Assembly (NCBI GenBank): GCA_964437735.1 | Contig: CAYTID010000053.1 | Coordinates: 1-14,224, forward strand | Length of the DNA stretch: 14,224 nt | Reading direction: 5' to 3' | From: CAYTID01 sp964437735 | GTDB lineage: Bacteria; Bacteroidota; Ignavibacteria; UBA10030; BY39 | In this document: one piece after another, positions 1-7,832 of the stretch | Position numbering within the stretch: position 1 is the first letter of the stretch | Layout: each line of letters begins with the position of its first letter | Made by a program: the position numbers and the translations under genes | Notes under the pieces: model-generated | The model's input: only the letters and a program-made list of their open reading frames with translations | Databases searched by the model: none | What the model was told of the DNA's origin: nothing

Positions 1-2778
1 CGTTGGTGTTAACCGGTTAACAGAAACCACTGAAGCCGTGATTAAGGTATCGAGGTTTCCGGAAAAATTTTCCCAGGATAATTCACGTTCGGGTTGAAGA
101 TCGGAGTTTAGGGATTTGAGTTCATCACGGAAGAGATTTGCGATTTTTTTATAACCTTTTTTAGCGGATGCCATAGCTTTTACAACATTCCCGGCATATG
201 CCGGATGATTGTCGCCGTAAAAGGTAATAAATTTACCTCCGTCATTATAGGATGTAAAAAATGCTTTTTCGGAATCCTCAGTTGGGAGAAGTGAAGCATC
301 ACCGTCTTCCGATAGGTGATGAGTCTGAAAGAATTGTTTCCATTTATCCAGTTTGAATGTATCCGGGAATTCTCGTTCGTAAATAATATTCGGACTTGTT
401 CCAGCGGCGACTAATACGGTTCGAGCCGGGAGAGTTAAAAATTCACCCGAATTTTTCCATTTACCGTTTTCTTCAATCTGTTTTTCAAAAACCATCTGAT
501 TTACTACACCAAAATCATCCGGAACGGCTTCAGTAGGATTCAGTTTTTCAATAAACTCAATGCCTTCTTCAAAACCTTTTATGATTTCTTCGTGGTTCAA
601 TTTGTACGCTGGGGAATCTGTCATCCTCTTTCTATAACAAATTTTTACACCGCCCCATTTATTTACAAGTTTTACGAAGTCAGGTTTTTCATTCGCTTTT
701 TCAGCTCGTTCGCGTTCGATCCGAACTTCATATCCGTGCTCAATAAATTTCTTCAGGATATTTTGTTCTTCAGTATCAAATATTTTCAATAATTCATCTT
801 CGCCGAGTTGAATTATAAGCTTCTCGTATCGTAAAAGAGTTTTTTCTACTTGCATAGGATAATAAGCCATAAGTTCCGTTGCGGCATCGATTGCAGTTAA
901 TCCACCACCTACAACAATCGCCGGCAATTCCACTTGCAAGTTTGCCATACTTGATCGTTTGGCAGCTCCGGTCAATTGGAGAGCCATAAGAAAATCGCTG
1001 GCTTTTCTGATTCCCCTAATTAAATTGTTTTTCATATTGATGATTGTCGGCTTGCCAGCCCCTGTGGCGGATGCAATATGATGGAAACCTAAATCCCAGG
1101 CGTTCTCGATATTGATTGTTCCTCCGAACCTGACCCCTCCAAAGATTGAAAAATGTTTTCTTCGCATAAGTGTCAAATAGATCAGTGTCAGAAAATTTTT
1201 ATCCCAACGGACTGTAATTCCGTATTCCGATACTCCGCCGAAGCCCGCCATAATTCGTTTGTCGAGAGGTTCAAATAATTCACGCACATCATAAATCGGA
1301 ATAGGGGGGACGTCGGAATTTCCCGCAATTTCAGCCGGTAAGGGTTCAATTTTCAAACCATCAATTCCAACAACTCCAAATCCTTCATTCAACAAAAATT
1401 GTGAAAGGGTGTAACCTGCCGGACCTAAACCAACAACTAAAATATTTTTGCCGTTATATGGTTTTGCGTAAGGTTGTTCAATGTTCAACGGATTCCAGCG
1501 TGTCAGCAAACTATAGATTTCAAATCCCCATGGTAAACTTAATACATCTGTTAAAATACCGGTTTCGATTTGCGGAATATTCACGGGTGTTTGCTTTTGA
1601 TAGATGCATGATTTCATGCAATCGTTACAAATTCGATGTCCTGTTCCCGGGACCATGGGATTGTCGATCATTATAACCGCGAGTGCCGCAATTGAGTCGC
1701 CCCGACTTTTGAGTAAATGTGCTTCGGAAATTTTTTCATCCAACGGGCAACCGGAAAGTTCAATGTTGAGAGGATTTAATTTTACCTTGCCTTCTTTGCT
1801 GTATAATCCTGTTGAACAGGAATCTTTTTCTCTTTCATGACAAAAAATACAGTAATCTACCTCTGCAATTACTTCGCGTTTTGAATAACGCTGATCTGTG
1901 AGATCAAAACCATCTCTTCTTCTTTGATCGGTTTTTTTGCCGAACATGGATTTATGATCATATTCGCCGAGAATGTTTGATTCAAATTCTACCAGATGAT
2001 TAAAATCCAAAGGTTCAGGTGTGTGAAAAGAAGCCCACTCCTTATATTGATGTTTAATTTGAGGAGTAAAGTATATGAGTGCACACCATATTTCAATTTT
2101 TTCTAAAATAAATTTAATAACTTTTATTATATTATCTCGGGTCGATGTATTGGCGGTAGCTAATTCATTCAATCTTGATTTATCAATCGTGTTGAAAATT
2201 CGTTTGCCTTCCATTAATGGCTCTGTCGAATCTAATGATTCATCCTCCGAAAGTTGGCTATAAGCTTTTTCTATATCCATTAAATTTACTACAGAGAAAG
2301 CAATTGATTTTTCAGGGTCACTATCCCAATCGGGATGGTTGTAAATAGATTTTAAATGTTTTACAATTTCATCATCTATCTCGGAGAAATTGAATTGTTG
2401 AAGTATTTCGGATTTCCATTTTTTCAATGCCCGTCTGATTATAAATTCCTTTTTGAAAATCAGAATATCTTTTTCGCTTTTTGTTTTAATTTTCAGAGAA
2501 TCAATTTCTTTTTCTATGTTAAAAAGTTTTCCGATGAAGTCGGTTAAAAAAGAGGAGGTGTTAATCAAAATATTTGAAATCTCTACCGGATTAAATGCGG
2601 AAGGATTTTGCCGATATTGGTTGAATTTAAGAAAAAGGTCAGGATCTTTTGAATCTAAATCTTTGAAAAAAATATCGTGAAGGACGGCTAATTTAGAGGG
2701 AGAAAAAAGATCACTATACGAAATATTGCTTACACCAGGCAAGAATATTTTTTTTGTGATACTGTAATGGTCTCGCAT
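1..2778 (-). CDS. Large GltD-like FAD/NAD(P)-dependent oxidoreductase, Cys-rich, 3' end cut by window edge
   Basis: One uninterrupted minus-strand frame runs from ATG at 2778 to base 1, giving 926 codons with the C-terminus outside the window. The upstream in-frame stop lies about 50 nt before this ATG and no other ATG intervenes, so the start is well fixed although no strong ribosome site is visible. Residues 1-300 match no domain I know and are rich in Lys, Glu and Asp. A cysteine region follows: C310-x2-C313, C321, C344, then C384-x2-C387-x3-C391 leading into a TPVNIP stretch like the end of the N-terminal Fe-S motif of GltD (small subunit of glutamate synthase). An FAD-type Rossmann motif GLGPAG is at 450-455 and a second dinucleotide-binding motif VGGGLTA begins near 623. 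The last visible residues (ASVVSVNRLTPT) resemble the first strand of a PyrK/ferredoxin-reductase-type FAD domain. I infer a cytoplasmic flavin and iron-sulfur electron-transfer enzyme. Its substrate is unknown. It lies 132 nt downstream of the DUF5686 gene on the same strand. Confidence 0.82.
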   Translation of the reverse strand, partial: MRDHYSITKKIFLPGVSNISYSDLFSPSKLAVLHDIFFKDLDSKDPDLFLKFNQYRQNPSAFNPVEISNILINTSSFLTDFIGKLFNIEKEIDSLKIKTKSEKDILIFKKEFIIRRALKKWKSEILQQFNFSEIDDEIVKHLKSIYNHPDWDSDPEKSIAFSVVNLMDIEKAYSQLSEDESLDSTEPLMEGKRIFNTIDKSRLNELATANTSTRDNIIKVIKFILEKIEIWCALIYFTPQIKHQYKEWASFHTPEPLDFNHLVEFESNILGEYDHKSMFGKKTDQRRRDGFDLTDQRYSKREVIAEVDYCIFCHEREKDSCSTGLYSKEGKVKLNPLNIELSGCPLDEKISEAHLLKSRGDSIAALAVIMIDNPMVPGTGHRICNDCMKSCIYQKQTPVNIPQIETGILTDVLSLPWGFEIYSLLTRWNPLNIEQPYAKPYNGKNILVVGLGPAGYTLSQFLLNEGFGVVGIDGLKIEPLPAEIAGNSDVPPIPIYDVRELFEPLDKRIMAGFGGVSEYGITVRWDKNFLTLIYLTLMRRKHFSIFGGVRFGGTINIENAWDLGFHHIASATGAGKPTIINMKNNLIRGIRKASDFLMALQLTGAAKRSSMANLQVELPAIVVGGGLTAIDAATELMAYYPMQVEKTLLRYEKLIIQLGEDELLKIFDTEEQNILKKFIEHGYEVRIERERAEKANEKPDFVKLVNKWGGVKICYRKRMTDSPAYKLNHEEIIKGFEEGIEFIEKLNPTEAVPDDFGVVNQMVFEKQIEENGKWKNSGEFLTLPARTVLVAAGTSPNIIYEREFPDTFKLDKWKQFFQTHHLSEDGDASLLPTEDSEKAFFTSYNDGGKFITFYGDNHPAYAGNVVKAMASAKKGYKKIANLFRDELKSLNSDLQPERELSWENFSGNLDTLITASVVSVNRLTPT

Positions 2779-2910
2779 GTATTTTAGAACGATACTTTCA
2801 GTTGGTTTTAAGCAATTAGACCAGCTATATTAAAATTAGTAAAATTAATTTGGTGAAAATATAATGAAAACTAAACAAAAAAACAAAGTATAATAAAGGG
2901 AATGTTATAT

Positions 2911-5232
2911 TTAAAATAACTGGCTTGTACTCATTGTAAAGAACAATCTCCCTTTTCTTTCATCGTTTGGAAATCTATAAGTCAAATCTGCGCGAAGAAG
3001 ATCAAATATTTTCCCAATCCCTATACCAGCTTCGTAGTACCATCCGTTTGTTTGAGATTTATTTTGAAGCCAGGTTTGTGAAATTGAGCTGTGGATTATG
3101 AATTCAATGTGTTTTTTATATAAAAACGGAATTCCGAGAGCAAGAAAAGGAACGCTTCTGAAATTGTGTTCGAGTGATAATGATATAAATTGATCTCCGA
3201 CATGTTCTTTTACCCGAATAGATTTGACCACGCCGAACGGAGCAAAGCCGCTTAATTGTGAATCGACTGTAAAATGTTTTTGTGGCGGAAGATTTTTTCT
3301 TGAAGTTCCTGCATTTAAATTTACACGTATCACGGGAGAAAATAGATGACTTCTTAAAAATGTTCTAAATGAATATGAAGCTTTCAAAAAATAACTCGTA
3401 AAGTGATAGTCGCTTTTTATTATTTCGGGAGAGGAATGCTCCACAAGGAATTCTATCGCATCAACACTAATCAGGTTAAGGAAAACCGGTTCCTGTCCGT
3501 ATCTGAGATTCAACTGGAATGCCCTTAATTGCCCGTCAATAATAGGGGGATTATCACGAAAATAATTCCCGAGCGCTATAAGACTTTGATTCGAATTAAC
3601 TCCGACCGACCGGTGCATTTCATCAATAAAAGCTATACTTGTTTTTAAAAAATTTATAGGATTGATAATTAAAAAAGTTTTCAATCCTTGATTCAGGTAA
3701 TAATTCCAATAGTCGTTTTTTCCTATTAAGGAAGCCAGAGTAATTTGAAGAGAATTGTAAAATCCTGCATCAGGTGTATTGTTGATATTTCTATATATTG
3801 ATATTCCTAAACCAAATCGTCGTTTGTTATCCGGGTAATGAATTCCCTTAATGTTGAACTTAAACATTTCATCAGAAAAACCATATCCTGCTGATCCTTG
3901 AAGTGAAGTGTTTTTAAATAATGTATCTGTGGAATATTTTAATCCTAAAAAAAATCCCTCAGTTCTGTTAAAATGTGCATCGATAAATTGTAAATAAGAT
4001 AATACTCCACCCGTATCGCTCCCGAGGCTGATAGCGACTCCGGATGGTTTGAATTGCACAGCCATCGTTTTAGAACTATCGAGTGAATCATAAGCAGCTT
4101 GTTCACTTACAGTAAGAGGAAGAAATTCGTTTTGCTGCCAGAATGTAGTATCATAAACCACTGCCGATGAATCGACCGTGACTCTTGATTTTTTAAATAT
4201 TGTATCGGGTAATATTGTATTGAGCTTGTAATCGTAGATAACGGATGTTTGATCGAATGTAAACTTTGGGAATTTAATTCCGGCGAAACCAATTTTAAAA
4301 CCTCCGCTTATCCTTACATCGGTCGGCATCCAGAATTCATCGTCGTATAATAAAAATTGTTGTTTGTAATTATAAATTAAATCTTTAACGAAAGGGATAT
4401 TGAATGCATCGTTGGGAGTAACATCAATACCCATCACTGCAAATGTATAGTCTGAGATCAGGATTTTTCCTTCAAATAGGGGTTTCACAAGCGATTTTGG
4501 TATCATCTGAATTTCATAAATATCTAAACCTTCTCTATCGAAAGTGCGGAGAAGTTTGTAATCGTAATATTCTAGTGCATCAGGTGATGTTGGACCAATA
4601 AAAGTATAACCAATTAATTTAATTTCATCTTCATTGAAGTTCGCAATTTGTCGGACCGCGGCAAAATTTCCACTTGCCGGTATATTTTCAGTTTGACGTC
4701 TTTGTTTTATAATTTCTCTTAACGTATCTCCTTTTTGCCAAAACCCGTCTGTGTAAGATTCATTTATTCCGGCGATTGAGGTATCGCTGCAGATTGTTTG
4801 CCTCGTGAAGGCTTCGAATTTGTAATTTTGTAGTTTGTCCATCCACTTGCGTTTGTTGGCGATTGCTTTACGGATAATTTCGATCGCGGGATCTTCGGCG
4901 ATGACAATAATTTCAGACAATTGTATCTGAACTGGTTTGAGCGAAATATTAATCGTTTTATTTTTATCAAGATTGATAATAAGCGAATCACTTTTATATC
5001 CGACGTGGCTAAAGATCAAAATATATTTGCCGGGTTGTAATGAGAGTTGGAAAAAACCGTTTGCGTTGGTAATAGTTCCTTTTGAGGTGCCTCCAATACG
5101 AATACTAACGGCAGGAATAGTTTGGGTTGTTTCTATATCGGAAATTTTTCCGCTTAACGTAAGAATATCCTGGGGAAAAATGTCAGCTGTTATAATTATC
5201 AAGAGAAAACTCAGCAAAAAAAAATTTTTCAT
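2911..5232 (-). CDS. DUF5686 / carboxypeptidase-regulatory-like domain outer-membrane protein
   Basis: I chose the ATG at 5232 (773 aa). It opens directly on a signal peptide (MKNFFLL..., cleavage near residue 21) and lies 13 nt after the lptB stop, behind a weak AAGAAAA purine stretch. An in-frame ATG at 5274 would add 14 residues, bury the signal peptide and overlap lptB by 29 nt. Residues about 24-100 form a carboxypeptidase-D regulatory-like beta-sandwich, with the typical TSKGTITNANGFF and SHVGYKSDSL signatures. Residues 105-125 (SEIIVIAEDPAIEIIRKAI) match the start of the DUF5686 region that follows such domains in Bacteroidota-type proteins. The remainder has alternating hydrophobic and aromatic strands and ends in Phe (STSQLF), which fits an outer-membrane beta-barrel. 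The function of the family is not established. Its place as last gene of the Kdo/Lpt operon suggests a role in envelope or LPS assembly, which is inference. There is no plug domain of TonB-dependent receptors, so it is not a SusC-type transporter. Confidence 0.83.
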   Translation of the reverse strand: MKNFFLLSFLLIIITADIFPQDILTLSGKISDIETTQTIPAVSIRIGGTSKGTITNANGFFQLSLQPGKYILIFSHVGYKSDSLIINLDKNKTINISLKPVQIQLSEIIVIAEDPAIEIIRKAIANKRKWMDKLQNYKFEAFTRQTICSDTSIAGINESYTDGFWQKGDTLREIIKQRRQTENIPASGNFAAVRQIANFNEDEIKLIGYTFIGPTSPDALEYYDYKLLRTFDREGLDIYEIQMIPKSLVKPLFEGKILISDYTFAVMGIDVTPNDAFNIPFVKDLIYNYKQQFLLYDDEFWMPTDVRISGGFKIGFAGIKFPKFTFDQTSVIYDYKLNTILPDTIFKKSRVTVDSSAVVYDTTFWQQNEFLPLTVSEQAAYDSLDSSKTMAVQFKPSGVAISLGSDTGGVLSYLQFIDAHFNRTEGFFLGLKYSTDTLFKNTSLQGSAGYGFSDEMFKFNIKGIHYPDNKRRFGLGISIYRNINNTPDAGFYNSLQITLASLIGKNDYWNYYLNQGLKTFLIINPINFLKTSIAFIDEMHRSVGVNSNQSLIALGNYFRDNPPIIDGQLRAFQLNLRYGQEPVFLNLISVDAIEFLVEHSSPEIIKSDYHFTSYFLKASYSFRTFLRSHLFSPVIRVNLNAGTSRKNLPPQKHFTVDSQLSGFAPFGVVKSIRVKEHVGDQFISLSLEHNFRSVPFLALGIPFLYKKHIEFIIHSSISQTWLQNKSQTNGWYYEAGIGIGKIFDLLRADLTYRFPNDERKGRLFFTMSTSQLF

Positions 5233-5245
5233 TTTTAATTTTCTT

Positions 5246-5998
5246 TTAATATCTATCCAACTTAAATTTTTCACCTAAATACAATCTCTTTGCTTCTTCG
5301 TCGTTAGCCAGGAACTCCGCCGTTCCGGATTTCAATATCTCGCCTTCGAATAATAAATATGATCGGTCGGTTATAGACAAAGTTTCATGAACATTGTGAT
5401 CTGTTACCAGAACGCCGATGTTGCGGTTTTTCAAATCGTGTACGATTTTCATTATATCTTCAACGGCAATCGGATCAATACCGGCGAACGGTTCATCCAA
5501 TAAAATGAATTTAGGGTCGGTTGCCAATGTTCTGGCAATTTCAACGCGGCGTCTTTCACCGCCTGATAACATGTAGCCTTTACTTTTTGCGATATGACTA
5601 AGTCCGAAATCTTCCATCAATTTTTTACAACGCTCCTCACGATCATTTTGAGTTAAGTCCATCATTTGCAATACCGCTAATATATTATCATGCACAGAGA
5701 GCTTCCTGAATACCGATGGCTCCTGAGGAAGGTAACCTATTCCTAATCTAGCGCGTTTGTACATCGCCATTTTTGTTATTTCTGTATTATCCATATACAC
5801 TTTGCCATCGTTTGGTCTAACCATACCCACAATCATGTAGAAGGTAGTGGTTTTTCCGGCGCCGTTAGGACCCAATAACCCGACTACTTCACCTTGTTTC
5901 ACTTCAACACTTACATTTTTAACTACATATTTTTTTTTATAGCGCTTAAATAGATTTTTAGAATAGAGAATATTTTGTTGATTATCGATTGCTGTCAT
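5246..5998 (-). CDS. lptB: LPS export ABC transporter ATP-binding protein LptB
   Basis: This 250-residue cytoplasmic ATPase energises extraction of LPS from the inner membrane by the LptB2FGC complex. All ABC motifs are intact: Walker A GPNGAGKTT at 43-51, Q-loop Gln92 within YLPQEPSVF, signature LSGGE at 144-148 followed by RRRVEIARTLA, Walker B ILLDEP at 165-170, the D-loop AGIDP, and the switch His201 in VTDHNVHET. The YLPQEPSVFRKLSV and DEPFAGIDP wording is characteristic of LptB rather than of general ABC ATPases, and the length is normal. The gene starts 5 nt after the stop of the OstA-like gene, the order also found in enterobacteria (lptC-lptA-lptB). Its membrane partners LptF and LptG are not in the window. 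Identification is secure from motifs and context. Confidence 0.97.
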   Translation of the reverse strand: MTAIDNQQNILYSKNLFKRYKKKYVVKNVSVEVKQGEVVGLLGPNGAGKTTTFYMIVGMVRPNDGKVYMDNTEITKMAMYKRARLGIGYLPQEPSVFRKLSVHDNILAVLQMMDLTQNDREERCKKLMEDFGLSHIAKSKGYMLSGGERRRVEIARTLATDPKFILLDEPFAGIDPIAVEDIMKIVHDLKNRNIGVLVTDHNVHETLSITDRSYLLFEGEILKSGTAEFLANDEEAKRLYLGEKFKLDRY

Positions 5999-6003
5999 TT
6001 TTT

Positions 6004-7299
6004 TTATTTTTTATTTTCTAAACTTGATATTTCAGGTAATACAGGCCTCTCGATGCGCCAGTTAAAATCTGCAAGATTATATTCATTTTCTTTGTTAAAA
6101 ATAATATTTTCAGGATAATATTTTCCTTCAGTCCCGCCTATTATTTTTATTTCATCGACCTTATTATTATCGAATAGGATAATTATTCTGTCTCCGGTTG
6201 TTATGTTTAAACCGTTCGGACGTTGTTGGATATTTTTCTGTAAACTTTCACCGGTGTCTTTTGTTTCATATAAATAATATAAACTTGTCGCAGTAATGTC
6301 AACATTTATGCTTTGGACCTCACCATCTTCAAAATTCATCGTAATATTATTACCGCTCATTTGGTCAAACCTGTTTCTCATTATCGAATCACTCCTTGAT
6401 ATAGCGAATGAATTACCTTTTACAAAAACTTTCTTTAGTCTTTGTTCTGATGTCTTAATAAATATCGAATCACCTGTAACTTGTGTTTCTTCATACCATA
6501 TGAAAGGTTTATTTCTTAACTCGATACTGTCGAGTTCAGTATAATAAACCGCTTCGCCTGCAACGGCTGTTACGTTGCCGCGTTTGATCACTACATTGCT
6601 TTTTGATAAAAAATGTGGAATGCTGTCCTGATAAGAATGGATTTCACCACTCGAAATTCGTAATGTATCGATTTCTCCGTCTGAAGAAGTATCTACCTGA
6701 AAAATTTGCGGATTATCGCTCAGGTAGCTGTAATTTCCTTTATTCTCAAAGCGATTGCTGAATGAGATCATATTACTTTTTAAATCTCTTATTTTAACAT
6801 TGCCCGTTGCCACAGTTCGTTTTTCAGAACGGTAGTACGTTAATTCATCGGAGATTAATGTTGCGTTTGTATCTGAAACAGTCACATTTCCTTTGAAAAA
6901 TATTTTTTCATCGTTGATAAAATACTTACTGTAATCGGCATTTAAAATTCGGGAGCCGTCCTCGACTTTTATTTCTTCAAATGCCTCAGCAGTTCGGTCG
7001 TTGCTATTGAACAAACCACGTTTTCCGAATACGAGGAGCGTGTCCTGCCGAATCACTATATTGCCAAACAGCAATACCTGCTCAGTTTCGAGATACTGAA
7101 CAGCCCTATCGCAATTTAGTATTACGTTGTCTTGAGTAAATTGGACATTTCCGATAAGTTCTCGTACCTTTTCACCATTAATAACTTTTCCGAGAAGACT
7201 ATCTGCATGATTTAAAGTAATCTTTTTATCATCCTGCTGGAGAAAAACTTTACAAGAAAAAAGAAAATTTATGAAAAGTAAAATATGAAGATATTTCAT
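6004..7299 (-). CDS. lptA: Long OstA-like LptA periplasmic LPS-transport protein
   Basis: The 431-residue product has an N-terminal hydrophobic export signal (residues 3-16). It contains LFSC at 13-16, a borderline lipobox, so it may be either a lipoprotein or a normally cleaved secreted protein. The body is built of short beta-strands with recurring GN(V/I) turns at about residues 50, 79, 137, 166, 241 and 295, the pattern of the OstA/LptA beta-jellyroll that shields the acyl chains of LPS across the periplasm. It is more than twice the length of E. coli LptA (about 185 aa), which is common for OstA-like proteins of the FCB group. The start ATG overlaps the lptC stop by 4 nt (ATGA) and the stop lies 5 nt before lptB, so the three Lpt genes are translationally linked. 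A fusion of LptA-like modules, or a fragment of LptD-type OstA domain without its barrel, are alternative readings. The lptA assignment rests on fold pattern plus gene order. Confidence 0.85.
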   Translation of the reverse strand: MKYLHILLFINFLFSCKVFLQQDDKKITLNHADSLLGKVINGEKVRELIGNVQFTQDNVILNCDRAVQYLETEQVLLFGNIVIRQDTLLVFGKRGLFNSNDRTAEAFEEIKVEDGSRILNADYSKYFINDEKIFFKGNVTVSDTNATLISDELTYYRSEKRTVATGNVKIRDLKSNMISFSNRFENKGNYSYLSDNPQIFQVDTSSDGEIDTLRISSGEIHSYQDSIPHFLSKSNVVIKRGNVTAVAGEAVYYTELDSIELRNKPFIWYEETQVTGDSIFIKTSEQRLKKVFVKGNSFAISRSDSIMRNRFDQMSGNNITMNFEDGEVQSINVDITATSLYYLYETKDTGESLQKNIQQRPNGLNITTGDRIIILFDNNKVDEIKIIGGTEGKYYPENIIFNKENEYNLADFNWRIERPVLPEISSLENKK

Positions 7300-7832
7300 T
7301 TAATATCAGTAGATTGTCCTGTGACTTTGAATATTTTATAATTTTTTAAATCCTGATCAGATTCCATACCGTGTCCCTGTATTATTTCTTTTGGTGAATC
7401 AATTTCGACATAAGCATCGGTATGAATTTTTTGGTCTGAATTATTCCATAATAATTTTTCTGTCCGTAAGGAAGTTCCATTGTCGGAAATGACAACCACA
7501 TTTTCATATGCTACCAAATCTCTGTTAATATCGTTAACTTCGCCACGGTTCGCTGTAAGAAAGGATGTGATATGAGCGTCCTTATCGTAAAAATCAACTC
7601 TTATACTATCTTCAAGAATTGTTCTTTTTTCTTGTTCATAAACTTTGACATGTCCTGCATAAAGAATTGCCAGCGTTCTCCCTTCCTGCGAAAACATTAT
7701 TCTGGTATTCCAGCTCTCCTGTGTGGGGATACTGCTTCCATACTGTGTATCGGAAACGGATGGTTTGACTCTATCTTCGCATCCGGTTAGGAACATGACG
7801 AAAAGGAAAATTATTGAAATAATCTTTTTCAA
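7296..7832 (-). CDS. lptC: LPS export periplasmic protein LptC, lipoprotein type
   Basis: The 178-residue protein links the inner-membrane LptB2FG complex to periplasmic LptA. The start is TTG at 7832. It overlaps the kdsD stop by 4 nt (TTGA), and a purine-rich GAGGGAG lies 4 nt upstream inside the end of kdsD. The N-terminus is a lipoprotein signal: positively charged KK, a hydrophobic core, then lipobox LTGC at 15-18, so the mature protein should carry a lipid on Cys18. E. coli LptC instead keeps an uncleaved membrane helix. The body has the LptC strand pattern, for example the LAILYAGHVKVYEQEK and ENVVVISDNGTSLRTEKLLW segments followed by VEIDSPKEIIQGHGMESD near the C-terminus, which is typical of LptC repeats. 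The gene is followed by the OstA-like lptA through an ATGA overlap. Identification is firm from motifs and position. Confidence 0.9.
   Translation of the reverse strand: MKKIISIIFLFVMFLTGCEDRVKPSVSDTQYGSSIPTQESWNTRIMFSQEGRTLAILYAGHVKVYEQEKRTILEDSIRVDFYDKDAHITSFLTANRGEVNDINRDLVAYENVVVISDNGTSLRTEKLLWNNSDQKIHTDAYVEIDSPKEIIQGHGMESDQDLKNYKIFKVTGQSTDIK

Noticed and set aside
592..2680. Several plus-strand open frames of 62-91 codons
   Set aside because: All lie opposite the continuous minus-strand oxidoreductase frame, which has clear Rossmann and cysteine motifs. They are shadow frames.
2779..2910. Terminator or promoter between the DUF5686 gene and the oxidoreductase
   Set aside because: The gap is AT-rich with T-runs and TATA-like strings on the minus strand, but no GC stem and no well-spaced promoter pair, so nothing could be supported.
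5233..5274. Longer start (ATG at 5274) for the DUF5686 gene
   Set aside because: It would overlap lptB by 29 nt and place 14 charged residues before a standard signal peptide. The ATG at 5232 fits better.
4937..5278. Plus-strand open frame of 113 codons opposite the DUF5686 N-terminus
   Set aside because: It is antisense to a well-supported gene, its hydrophobic stretches mirror the signal peptide and beta-domain codons, and it has no recognisable motif.
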